64,000 nt of DNA from Sphagnum magellanicum (Eukaryota > Streptophyta > Sphagnopsida > Sphagnales > Sphagnaceae), in assembly GCA_021904315.1 (NCBI GenBank), contig CM038913.1, positions 1,673,958 to 1,737,957 of the forward strand. The letters are read 5' to 3'. The translations under genes were made by a program, and so were the position numbers. The notes beneath the pieces were generated by a model that saw only the letters and a program-made list of their open reading frames with translations, was not told the DNA's origin and ran no database searches. Below, piece after piece: positions 48,266 to 61,268 of this stretch. The stretch's first letter is position 1. Each line of letters opens with the position of its first letter.

Positions 48266-48784
48266 GATGGAGATAGAACTTCTACTTTGAAGTTGAAAAA
48301 AGAATCCTCAAAGACATTACGCTATAAAGGTGCCAATACAATCAACCAACAAAAGGATATTAGAAAAGTGTTATTAAAATGATAAACAACCCCATGATTA
48401 AAAACAATTTGGAAAACAAGACCCCAATTACATATTCAAACTATAAAAATATTACATAAAGATGTAAACACTTCTACAATTTCTTTCACCAAGGTACCAA
48501 ATATTTAAATGTTTTAAAAAAAAAGGAAAACAAACATAATATGCCCTCATAATTACGTGAAAAAAAAAAAACCATTAGCTTTTCAATTTTGTATAATTAA
48601 GAGTTTAAAACCAAAGGCTACAATACAGTGATTCACCATACCTCTTTGTTGGCAACTTTATTGTTGCAAAAAAAATGGCAATGATAAAACTCCAATAATG
48701 CTACCACTACGCAAAAAATATGGCAATCTACAATGACATCCAATAAGATACCAAGGTATTCATTTCATAGCATTTGCGTTAGAA

Positions 48785-50405
48785 GGGTTCCAAAGTGATC
48801 GAAGTTTTTGTGAACATTGAACAAAAATTGGGCTTTTAGATTTGGGCCCCATGTAGTGGGAAAATTGTGTACCCTTTTGGATCAACCTCAAGCATCATCT
48901 CACAAACATTTCCCTTGAATTAATGTACATTATCCTTGATATTGCTACATGCATAAATATTTTGAGCTAATATTTTACCCTAGGTTTTAATAATGTGCAT
49001 TCCAATAAAAAAGAATGAAGATTCCCCAACAAATTGATAATTGCCAAAGGTGGCTTTACACCATGAAAAGACATGCACACCCTATACTAATGTGCCCCAC
49101 ACTTTTTAATAACATTCAATATGATTGAATATAGTCATGGAAAACATTGCCCACAAGCCCTACAAAATTGATGACATGAAAAAATGAGAACAAAAATACT
49201 TGAGTAAGGGTGATAAACACATGAATAAGAACACGGGCATGTGGACCAACAACCTTGAAATGGAATTGTGGGCTGAAGTGCCAAGTGTCAAAGTTTTGGC
49301 ACCCGTTCGTAGTTGGACCTTGCCATTCACCATGTATAAAAGAACACATCTATTGTGGATAAATTTGGCAAATATAAGGGGATTGAAAATGAAGTTGGAA
49401 GTCTTGCCATGACATCTAGAATGCACCCTCTACAACATGGTGTAATTGTAAGAATTAGTTAGGAGACATCTTAGTAGGGCTAATTGACATGTGGTTGCAA
49501 AATTGGTTGAACACCAACATGAAATAATTTGCAAAAATGTGGTGGTCAACCCATTTACAAGATTTGGACTTCAATGTGGAAAATCACAAATGGAACCACC
49601 TCTAGATAATGCCTCTACAAGAAATGATGCCTCCAACAATTCTTTCAGTAAGTAACATTAATGATGTCCACATATATATTATTGTTCAAATAACCTCCAC
49701 ATTAAGTAAAATGCCAAATGTGTTTGTACCAATAGTACTTGAAGTCTATATCAAGTCCATTCTATGGACAACTTTAACCAAGGGCCATTCCACTCAACCT
49801 CATTGACCCATGGATTGCAAATTTAAACAAGCTTGTGTCCATCTACTTCCTAGACTTGGAATAAAAGGAATGAAACTCAGTACACACCTCATAGACAAAC
49901 CACATACACACCTATAAAAAATATAATTTAATGGCAGTATGAACATAATGAAAAGGAACACAACAAGTCTTATGGAACACCACAAGTTCAACAATGGCAA
50001 AAATAGGTACAAACAAACCATTCTAACCTACAACAAGGAGTATCCATGGCCTTCCATGATTCCACTTGATGAAACATGCACATCAGAACTTAAAACACTA
50101 TCAGCTATAAGCAAAAACCCTTCTTGTTTGAATGTTTACAACTGTAATCAAAGATGCCCATTCACAAAATCCAACTATGAAGATTCATGAAACATGTCAA
50201 TTTCTTCTCCCGGTCAAGTCAACAAGTGCAGCATGTACTACACCCCCTTCCAAAGCCTCATAGGAACCATACAATTTTGCGTGAACTTTTTCCATGATTA
50301 AAACCCATAGCTCATTCCCCTTCTGATTTGTTGCCAAAACTGGCTTACCTTGGCCTTCACAAGGAATCCAATCATCCATAACCATTGGAATCCACTCTCC
50401 ATATG
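48785..50405 (-). pseudogene. DEK1: DEK1 3' gene fragment, decayed, unit 2
   Basis: Collinear with the unit 1 pseudogene. Clear minus-strand pieces: VMDDWIPCEGQGKPVLATN and NELWVLIMEKVHAKLYGSYE (50385-50197), KQEGF-like and SSSGI..GHGYS pieces (to about 50045), DGHKL and NPWVNEV (about 49850-49790), EMCSFIHGEWQG, GGCQ-like NGCQNFDTWH and HVFITLTQ (about 49400-49190), FFIGMHIIKT (about 49050-48980), and the C-terminal piece to about 48790. Same missing Cys exon, same frameshift after DLTG as unit 1, so the damage predates the duplication. A few bases between exons are deleted relative to unit 1 near 49133. Confidence 0.85.
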
Positions 50406-50910
50406 ATACAAATTATATTCAGATAAGAAAATATGTTCAAATACCTATAAAATTTTACTAGAATCCACCATTTAGTGATTGGATTTTTTTTCACAATCTT
50501 GAAGGTTAAACAAATTTGATTTTTACAACATGACTTCATCACCTCATTGCTTAGAATGAAACATGAAGAAATGTATAATGATGTATGAAATTTATTGTTC
50601 AAAAATAACTATTAAATAATTTGAAAAAAAAAAAAATTGTTTGGTACACATGTTTGCATCATGCATTACACCATATACAAAAATATCCAATAATACATAA
50701 TATTATCCATCATTTAAAATTTTATTTTTTGAAATGAAAAAATAAATAAAATGAAGATAAAATCATTATTCTTAATTTTGAGATTTTTGAATTGACATTA
50801 AATAACCTCTGATTAATATAGGGCTTTTTCCCCTAGTCATGAGGTTCTAGTATTTGTTTTATATCACATACTCTCCGATCAATAAATGTTAACATTCTAT
50901 TACCTAGTAA

Positions 50911-53900
50911 CATTAATAGAAATAAGCCAAAGTGTAACCACTTTATTTGTCATTAAATGCGATTATTGGTCATTTGTGACTATCTTTGTACATTTTTGCA
51001 ACTATTTCTTATGTTGTTCATATTCGTAATTACATTGTAACAAACTCTATAACTGTTTGTGATTATTTTGGTTTTCATCCTTCCATGTGAACAACATTTA
51101 ATTTGGTTTCCATTTCACAATGTAATTTATGTCCCCCAGTTGGAGATGTGACCATTTCAATTATAGCCCTATAGGTATACAAATGTGTATTTTAAGGAAT
51201 ATAATTGGGTATATTACGATTTACAAACATTACAATTCATATTACATATGTATTCAAGTTTTGTTATTAGCATAAATAGGTTCGATATCATATTTACACT
51301 AAATGTATATTTTGAGAATATTAAATTTTTACATAAGATATTTTCGAAATATATTGTGCCCATTTCACAACTTCATCCAAACTATTTTATTATACTTCTT
51401 AAAATTATTACAAAAGACATTTATAATTATTTATCTTACATTATATTACATATATTTATTAATTACATGTATTAAAAAATGAATTTCAATATTAACCTTA
51501 TTTAAAATTTTAAATAATTTAATTTAATTACATTTTCAAATATGCAAGTACTATTTTAAAATATTGACATAACTAATAAAAATATCTAATAAAAATAATT
51601 GTATTATTAATAAATTATTTTCAAAGGAATAACATATTTACTTAAAATAAATAATAATAATTTTAAACAGATCATAAATAGGTATAATGAGTGAAGTAAT
51701 CATATGGAATAAATAAATAAAATAGTTAACCTTGACTACCGACGAATTACAATAATAATTCAATTATTGTCATTTTTATAGCTAAATATTTATATTTTAA
51801 ATTTATTCTAAATATAAAATTGAAAAAATATTGGGAATAATTATAATAAATTAGTTAGCTTAAGCTAGTTTTTAATTGTATTATTAGATTTTAAATAATT
51901 AATACTTAATATTTATAATTGATGGTTACTAATAATTAAATATTGAATACTTGAGTTATTATTTTAATTCATTTGGTTATGAAATATTAATTAATTAGTT
52001 AATAATTATTAATTAGTTATTTCCAAATTTGAGAAATTATGCCCTATAATTCAGATTTTTATTGAAAATATTATAATAATATTAAAATAATAAAAAAGCT
52101 CATATAATTAATATATTAGAAAAAGATAATATATTGAATAATTGTATGTATTACTATTTATTTATGGTAAATGGTAAATATAAAAGGATAAACTTTTATA
52201 TTAGTAATTATTATTCTATAGTATCATAAAATCCTTGTAAAATCAATGTATTATTTAGGTTATTTGTGAGTAAGAATTACAATACTTGTAAAATTAATTT
52301 ACAATTGAGATTTAATTGTTCATAATGTATAATATAAAAGTTATCACTATAGTTCTTGTGTAGTTTTCTATAATAGTCATAATTATTCACACATTTTTTA
52401 ATTTATAAGTTTAAATCTGAATTAAAATTTTGGAAAAATTATAATGTAGTCAAAATAGGTATTGTAATGATTAGAATTGAAGGAATTATTATAATTTTTT
52501 TTTCTATTTTTTATTTTTTGAATTCTATAATTAATTATCTATGATAAATAGTTTTAGAGTATTTTTATACTAATTAGAAGGATTAGAGTATGTTCAACAA
52601 ATTATTGTATTTATAAATAATAATTACCAATAAAAAAAAAATAGATTTGACTTATATGAATTTTTACAATATTAAATGTAGTTACTATAATTAAATTGAT
52701 ATTAATTTTAAAATAAATGATTTTCATAGGGATTTATTTTATAATAGTAATTGTTATAATTATGCATGTTCTTGAAGTGTTTAAAAACCCAAAAACTAAC
52801 AACAAAAGGCATGAGGAAAGTTTTGGAGTTGCAACTTAATTTGTGAAGAAATTACAATTTCAAAATTTATCGATCCCACATTGTTTGTTGTTCATTCCTA
52901 TTTTGAACATTATATTAACAAAGGATGTGGTCATCTACTTTCACATTAAGAAATTTGTGCAAATGCGATGAACCAATCAAAAGGTTTAACCAAAAACAAA
53001 AAAAAAAAATTATGCATAATTTTAAATTACCTACATCCCCAACCTACTTATTTACCTATTAAACTAAATATGTACTTAGTTTGACCTACCCACCTAGGTT
53101 GACTTATGTACCTACCACATTATGTACCTACATATATAAATAGGTATTTTGTCTAAAAAGGTCGAACCTACTTAATTAGCTTTTCACCTAAGTAGATATG
53201 TAGGTATGTAGCTTAAATTTGTGGGCATTTACTCATGTACCTACCAACTTAATATTAATATTTTGTATTAAAATCATTTTAAAATGCCAAATGGCTCATT
53301 TACATTGGGCCACCTATCATAATATAAAATCATTCAAGCATTTGAATTGAATGTCCCAGATTATTTCAAAATTATAATAATATCTATATCTTAACTAGTT
53401 GATTTTTTTTTTTTCAATACCCCTTATCGTTTCTGACTAATGTTGCATGTGACTTATTAAAGATGATTAAAAAATTATTTGTCACAAATGTTGTTTGCAG
53501 GTGAAAGCATGGTCAAGTATGCTAATGACGGATATTATTATTTTTTAGTGGAGAGGATCCATAAGCTAAGACTTAATACATTGAACTGATGAATATTTTT
53601 CACTTTAATGATTAATAAGAGGAAGATTTTTGACTTAAATGCAAAATATTTAATACTTGCATGTTTTAATATGTAATTCAGTATATTTTTTAAAATACAA
53701 GTACAAAAAATATGTGTCACTATCCTACTTCAAGTATATGAAAATGCGATGAAAGTACAATTATAATTGGATTTCTTTCAAGTATATGAAAATGCAATGA
53801 AAGTACATTTATAATTGGATTTCTTATACTTTCAAATGGAAAAAGCACTACTATGTATTAATGTGTTTAAATTTCTTTCATAGCATAGTCATAATTATCT

Positions 53901-54210
53901 AAGTTCTCAAAGAAAAGTATGTTGGAAATTTCAAAAACTCAACTAATTGAAAACACACTTTTCATCCATTTTTCTTAAATCAAAATTTGTTGCACTTTAT
54001 GTGTAACTTACCATCAACTCAATGGAGTGCTCCATTACTTCATAATGAAAGTTTAAAAAGTTTGAAATAGGTTTTTTCATTTGTATACCATAAATATGAT
54101 TGTGACTACATGTTTGACCACTTTTTTGGCATACTTTACCATCTTTCCACCCTTGCGACTAAAATTTAGTCATAAAAAATAATTAAAAATACGTGTTTTT
54201 CTTCTAGTAG
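50911..54210. mobile_element. E1, unit 2
   Basis: Copy of 22554-25829 with the same ends (CATTAATAGAAATAAGCC and GTTTTTCTTCTAGTAG). Contains indels, including absence of the segment matching about 24.95-25.06 kb and an extra piece near 51.79-51.90 kb. Confidence 0.45.
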
Positions 54211-54259
54211 CAAGGGCCATCACCCTAGCGAACCAACTACACCTAAGCTACGACATAAT

Positions 54260-54358
54260 GCAACTATATGGACATGAGCACAAATAACATGATGATCATG
54301 AGCACAAATGACGTGATGATGGCACCATTATGAAATGCCAAAACGGTGGTATAAAAAG
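54260..54358 (+). promoter_or_regulatory. Promoter region of SABATH gene C, shortened
   Basis: TATAAAAAG at 54350-54358 is kept. Directly upstream, AAAACGGT is joined to GGTATAAAAAG: relative to gene B, 385 bp are missing between two ACGGT words. All four W-box cores of B's upstream region are therefore lost. A 28-bp tandem duplication (ATGAGCACAAATGACGTGATG type) lies just before the deletion, near 54274-54325. Confidence 0.55.
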
Positions 54359-54625
54359 ATCTTTCACTTTACAGAAAGATATAAGCAGTACCTACAGCAG
54401 CCTAGCTGAGGAAAGTGAAAGAAAGAAAGAAAGAGGCTGTTCTTGTATTTGTATAGCAGTCTTTTGTGTTTTGTAACACAAATAACACAACTCCTGACAC
54501 CGAGTAGGACTCCATGACCGCGAAGATTTAACAAAAGACTCTCTTAGTTTACAGTGCTGTATCTCAGAGGAAGTCTGTCTAATTAATAATTTTGGGTTTC
54601 GTGATTGAAAAGTATCCTGCAGGAC

Positions 54626-56272
54626 ATGGACCAGGCGAAATCTAATTCCATGGTGGGTGGTGATGGGGAATTCAGTTACCAGCGGATGGGGGTGATACAA
54701 GCACACGCAAGCAGGAGGTTGGAGCCCATAATGGACGAAGCTGCTAAGCACATGAGTCTGCCGGAACAAGGTCCTGTGCATATTGCTGATTTCGGTTGCT
54801 CCACTGGGAGAAACTCCATAAGTCACATGAACTTCATTGTGAAGTGTATCACTGACAGGTATGTCGAAGCTGGCGAAAATAATGGTCCTGTCACTTGCAT
54901 TCCAGAGATGCTTGTTTCCTTCATCGACTTGCCCGGGAATGATTTCAATACCCTTATCCAACTATTGGCATCAGAGGCCAAGGATGCCAACGATTTAGCT
55001 ACATCAATCAATGGCGCCGATGTTGAAAGAGCTAGCAGCTACTTCTCAGCAATGGTGGGAGGATCATTCTACAATCGTTTGTTGCCCAAGGAGAGCATCC
55101 ATTTCGCAATATCGATCTTCTGCTTGCAGTGGATGTCTCAGGTAAATTGATTGGTGCTCAATTACTCCACTAGTCCGATCTAATGTTTTTCTTCTTGAAG
55201 ATCGCTAGCTCATGTACACATGACTACATAAAAATATGCATTTTCAGATCAAAATCACCATGCACATCTACACCAACCGAATACTAATGAATGTCGCAAT
55301 TTATCGTGTTGATTAATTCGTCATTCACAGGACTACTATCGCTGGTTGTGCATGTAGATACCAGCAACAGTGACAGATAAGAGTTCTCCTCTTTACAACA
55401 ACGGCCGCTCTTGGATTGTTGGCGGCAACCCTACTATAGCACGAGAGTTTGCTCAACAAAGCATGCTCGACTTGGACAACTTTCTGGATAGTCGTGCTGC
55501 CGAAATGGTACCTGGTGGTATTGTGTTCGCGTCTTTCTTTGGCCGCCATGACGCAGCCAACCCTGAAAACCAAGTCAACCCTGAATGTCGCCATCGTTTT
55601 TCTGTTGGTCCTGACTTCGAAAACGCTTGGAACGACCTCATTGACGATGTATGTAAAGAACACGATACTCTATCCTCTCGGTGAACCAATTTTTTGATGA
55701 AACAAAACTAGAAAGCCATTGTCTTTGGTCTGGAAGACTAGGTGCAATCTTTCTAAAAGTTGTAGACTAAAATTTCATGCTGTTGTTCAAATTGTCAATA
55801 GATTGACACTTCAATTCTTTTGCATATTTTGGGATCCCATTGTTTGCAAGCACAGGGAGTGATAACTACTGAGACAAGAGACACGTTTAACCTTGCGATC
55901 TATGCCCGCTCAAAGGAGGAGGTGGAGGCAGCAATCATCAAGTGTGGTGCCTTTGACATCCAATATTTGCAATCGCCGGTTGACGACAACCTGTGCCCTG
56001 AGGACGAGTTGATGCACATGCTACAATTCCCCAAATCCTTTGCTACGTTTTTGTCCGCATGGGTGAGGTCAGTGAGTGGCCCGACCATAGAGGCACAGAT
56101 GGGACGACACAACACCGATGAGTTTTTCATTCGCTACCAGCGACGCATAACAGCTCGAGCCACCTCCCTCCTTTCTGACACTAAAGCCCAACAAGAATAC
56201 AAGATTTTCGGATATACTTTCCTCCATGTGATCCTCAAGCGCAAGGTATTTAGTACTTACTCCAATCAATAG
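54626..56272 (+). CDS. SABATH-family SAM-dependent carboxyl methyltransferase, gene C (3 exons)
   Basis: Proposed exons 54626-55141, 55358-55648 and 55856-56272 give 407 residues; introns of 216 and 207 bp are GT-AG and frame 0. Motifs as in B: MVGGDGEFSYQ, Gln25, ADFGCSTGRNS, DLPGNDFN. The segment before the first intron is CLQWMSQ: the His next to the active-site Trp (His168 in B) is Gln. In known SABATH structures the neighbouring Trp and a Gln hold the substrate carboxylate, so this change may alter activity. The stop used by B (TAG after FST) is TAC here, extending the protein by four residues (YSNQ) to the next stop. Sequence is otherwise close to B, with no frameshift seen. Could be functional, altered or at the start of decay. 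Confidence 0.82.
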
Positions 56273-56339
56273 TAGCTTCCCATTCTTGAATCATGAAACC
56301 TCTTAGTAAACATATCCAATACCTACTCTAATACCGAAG

Positions 56340-56640
56340 CCCTTCTTGAGTGCTGCATTTTAGTGGGTATATTCAAGGCTAGAAATATTAAATTTGCAAA
56401 TCGTATAGAACTGCTTTCATTTTATTTTTTTGTCACTAATTGATGGGGATGATACTTACCCAACATAATTTTGTCCTCCTTTCTTTGAGGGGTATTTCAA
56501 AAAAACAAAATCCTCACTCTATTGTAATAACACCTGAAGTGACAAAAGAAAACCATCCATCATGTACCTAAACCTAGGTATTTTAGAGTAGACGAATATC
56601 ACAATACCCTTGGAGAAAGTAAAATTTACATGTCTTGAGT
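56340..56640. repeat. 3' flank of gene C
   Basis: Copy of 28315-28620; homology to unit 1 is interrupted after about 56740. Confidence 0.6.
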
Positions 56641-56739
56641 CTCTTGTTTGTGTGACCAACTGATGTGGAGATTGTTCCTGAAAATAAAAATTGTCTGACT
56701 ATCATCCACATGACTCATTGAAGGTTAGAAGAAAATCTT

Positions 56740-58660
56740 GTTTAGCTAATGGATTAGTTTTTGATTATGTCCATTGTCTTACTCCAAGCCAAGCATCCTA
56801 ATTGATGGTCGTGTCTCAAACTAATATATAAAGATTGTTAGGATCCCATTTGGACCACTTAATAAATACAAATCATCGGTTTCTATGTACATTCACCAAT
56901 TTTTTATATTGCACATGACAGACAATATTTGATTGATTTGTTGAACCCCTTGAGAACTAATCCATCAAAGATGCATTGACCCCAATCAATAACTCATAAG
57001 CACATCCTTGTGAGTGGGAAACTATAGCTTTCTAATCACTATATTGATTTGTTTAGATGATTGGTATGGGTGAGAAAATTGTAGACATAGATACCTATGA
57101 TTGTTCATTGAAGTACAATATATTATGATTGACACATTTTAAACATGACCGTAGTTTATAATTTTAAAACATGTAGAGTGCGCAATGGTTACACATTTTT
57201 TATTCATGTTTGATAATGTGTGTGCATTTGACAAAGACAATGACTATTAACATTTTTATTCATTTTTTAATAAACAATGTCATTGAACTTGCTAAAAAAA
57301 CAAAAGTAGGAAATTTATAATTTAAAAAAATCCCATATCATTTAGTTAAGTTCTATAATGTCTCTATGATCTATAAATGAAACTTTAGGGCAATTTATTT
57401 TATTTTGGTTTGTTATTAACCACCCAATTCATAATCAACTTTGACAATTTTTTTTACAATGTATAAGGGTAGGGTTTTTGAACCTTTTGTATTAGTCTTT
57501 TAAAAACCTATTTACGGAGTATCACCTTTACTGAATCCTAAGGATTAATACTTTGACAAACTAAAAGCCTCTTACAACCTAAATAAACTTGGATAATATC
57601 TTGATCAAGATTTATGTAATCAATTTACTAACTATTTGCATAATTGAATTTCCCAAATAAATTACAAGCACAACAAACATTATGTTTGAAAAATGAATGA
57701 GAGCTCTATGGGAACAAGCAAAGAAAACATTGATGAAGCCATTGAAAAAATTGATCAACCATGTACTCATGTCAGCTTGTTTGGACATAAGTCTTAGGCT
57801 AAGTCTATCCTTAGGTTGATTTAAGATGACTTAGTTTTTCAACCTTTACTTCTTACTAACCTAACCTAAATTAACCTAAGCATTCTTAAGCTAAAAAAAA
57901 ACCTTAGATAATTATGTCGCATTTAGTTGCACAAACTTGAACTGGTTACAAATTTGATAAAATATTTTGTAATTAGCTTTCCAAAAAATCTAAAGCTAGA
58001 AACCTAGACAAGTTTATGTAAGTTAACCTATTAGTAGGGTAACATATTCTAGGTACATAAATGTAGTAAATTTCTTATGTATAGTTCTGTAATTTACAAA
58101 GTATCATATATTATAAAGTAGGTTTTTACTAAATAACCTTCATACATAGGTTAACTTAATAGGTATGTTAACTTAAGCTAATGTGTTGGGTAGTTAAAAA
58201 GTCAAGGAGTTATGGGTCACCTTTGAAAATGACTTTTAGTATTGTAATCATAATTACAAGTTAACAATAGATTATTTAATACACATACACATGCATGTGA
58301 ATTCATGACTACAAAAACGTCATGGCACACAAAATCATGGATTGCAATGAAAATTTGTGACACCTCGTTGTTAAATAACATGCCATGTTATCATCACATA
58401 GATAACTGAGTCATTATTAATCGTAAAGGACAACAATAATTTCCACTAGCTAATAAATGAGATTAATTCATCATATCAATGACATAAATCATGGTGAAGT
58501 TAATGTTACAAGTCATGACGTGTTGCAATTACTAATCAACCTCGTTGCCATGTGGCATGCCACGTTAGCATCACATGACCATAAATTTGTATTATTCATC
58601 AAAAGTTGCAAGAACCAATGGAATTTCGTTATTACCTAATTTTGAATGATTAAAAATATT
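56740..58660. other. 1.9-kb segment present only in unit 2
   Basis: Unit 1 passes directly from the sequence before 56740 to that after 58660 (joint near 28730). The segment has no gene I recognise, and I see no clear terminal repeats at its two edges. A pair of similar phrases (CATGCCATGTTATCATCACAT near 58389 and CATGCCACGTTAGCATCACAT near 58556) lie within it. Either an insertion in unit 2 or a deletion in unit 1. Confidence 0.55.
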
Positions 58661-59676
58661 TTTTTGAAATTTTGATATTTGTGTAAAACCATCAAGTCGT
58701 GATATTGATTACAATTGCAAAACCATAATGTCATGTGGCACTACAATGTCATGTACAACTATGCAGTCATTAACATGAATTTGTAATTACATTTATAGTT
58801 GAAAAAGTCAATAGTTGTTTTATTAATAGGTTGTAAAACCGAAAATGTGTTGTTGTGAATCAAGTTGGACCCCACATTTTGAAAATGTCCCCCACCCATA
58901 GGTTTTACCTATCATAAATCACAAGGTAAATTACATCATGAACCAAACCTATAGATCACGAAGCATATGAATGGGAGGGTTCTTATGCCTACTCCTCAAT
59001 AGTGGGAAGGTTTTTACACCTATAAATAGACATATTTGTCTCACATACCTAACAAGTAGACATAATATCCTTCCCAATTTCTTTCTAAGAGGGAAATTCA
59101 TGCATATAAGGTGTTCTCCACATAGATTACAAATTTTATTTGAGTGCTTTATGTTCGGGCACAACCTAATTTAATGACAATAATGGGGCAAGGTTTGCAA
59201 ACTATCATAGATTTATTTTTTATCATTGAAAATCATGGTAACCATAGCAAGTTGTGTTAAATGACTAAATTCAATGTTAGGATATGCAAATTAAAGGCTT
59301 TTGAAAATGAACAATAGATGCATCAAAATAATGATAAATTTGTAAAAGATTATTTTATGTATAATATCATACAAAAAATTATGATTTAAAAAATTTAGAT
59401 GATAAGAACTTGTTAACTACAATAAAAAAAACATTCATAATTTTGAGAATGTGGAATTTTGAAAAAACATTAAGTTCAAAAAAAATCTCAAAATCATAAA
59501 GTCTCAACAATCCTTTGAAAATCTTTTATCACATGCAAATGAAATAAATGCACATGATTAGATATATATAAAACTTGTAATTTATAATATAAAAAAATGA
59601 TCTATCAAATAATGAACAAATTTTGAAATAATTTGAAATGATTATTTACCCAAGCATAAGTTACAAATGCCTACAT

Positions 59677-61268
59677 CACTAAAAGAAAAGCAGGTATTTC
59701 CGACTGGCCTTTACAAGTAAAATTTAGACGCAAATGGCATTTGGAACAAAAGCCTTGTTAGTCGCCTTGGAGAAGTCGCATGAAACATTAGCTGTAAACA
59801 ACAAGGGGTATTAGATGAAAAAAAAAGTCAACAAATACAAGTTCATCTTTTGACTACATTGTATACATATTGTCACATGCGATTATGATGCAACTATTTT
59901 GGTCACAATTGAAACAAATGATGTGTTGCCACGTGTTTTAATATTGAATTATTTTTTTAATTATTATTATTATTACTAAGAAATAATCTAAAACGTTTGA
60001 TTCAAATACTTAGATGATCCTATATTATGACACATGGCCCAATGTAAATATGCCATGTGGCACCTTAAGATGAATTTATTACAAAATATTAATCTTATGC
60101 TAATAGTGCCTACATAAGTACATAAATACGTGCCTACAAACCTAGGCTACATACTTACCTACCTACCTATTCAAGTAAACAGGTAGGTAGGTAGGTCTAC
60201 CTTCCTAGGCTAAATACCTACTCATAAAAGTAGGTACTTAGGTAGGTAGGTACATAGGTTGACCTAGGTGGATAGGTCATATTATGTACTTACCTAGTTA
60301 GGTAGATAAGTAGGTTGGGGAAGTTGATAATTTAAAATTGTGCATAACTTTTCTTTTTGTTTTGGGTTAAGCCTTTTGATTGGCTCATCCCATGTGCACA
60401 AATTTCTTAATGTGAAATTTGATGGCCACATCCTTTGTTTATATAGTGTTCAAAATAAGAATGGAAAACAACAATATGGGATAAGTTTTGAATTTGCAAC
60501 TTCTTCACAAATTAAATTGCAACTTCAAAACCTTCTTCATGCCTTTTGTTTTTCATTTTTTAATTTATAAACAATTCAAATACATGGTTCACTAAATAAT
60601 TAGACAACCATTTAATTAATAATGATTAAATTTAACATATATTTAAAATATAAACTATACATGACAAATATTAAGTATTCATTATCAACTACTTAAATAA
60701 ATAATAACTTCTAAATATTTAACTATCTAGCTATCTAGTTTTTCACAAGTTGTTAATACATAATTCAAAGATAAATAAATAACTAAAATATTTTATTACT
60801 TTTTTATATCTAGTCGATTTATAGATAATATGATTAATTAATTTAATTACTTTATTTATTTTAAATATTTATTTTAAATTTATTTTCAAATTATAAATAA
60901 TGAATGAAAAATTATTAACAAAAATTCCTACACGATTTTTTTTAAGTAATTTTTAAATATTTATATTAATTACTATATAATTAAATTTATTATTCTAAAA
61001 AAACTTTATCATAGATAACTAGTTATAAAAAAATTTAAACCACAAACATAGAATATTTTATAATAATTCCTGAAATTACAATCATTACAATAATTATTTT
61101 AACTACATTATAATTTTTCCAAAATTTTAATTCAGATTTAAAGTTATAAATTAAAGAATGTGAATAATTATGTTCAATTAAAAAATAATTATGCCTATAT
61201 GATAATTAATTCTTATATGAAGTAATTACAATGATTTTAACGTAATGTAACATTAGATACAATAATAA
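59677..61268 (-). mobile_element. Inverted E1-related element, unit 2
   Basis: Starts on the plus strand with CACTAAAAGAAAAGCAGG. As reverse complement, 59690-60560 follows E1 from about 25.15 kb back to 24.2 kb (GTGACCAAAATAGTTGCATC, TTACATTGGGCCA, CACCTAGGT, GGATGTGG.CAT, AAAAGGCTTAACC). It ends abruptly at 61268, where DEK1 sequence of unit 3 begins. Together with E1 it puts gene C between inverted arms. Confidence 0.6.
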
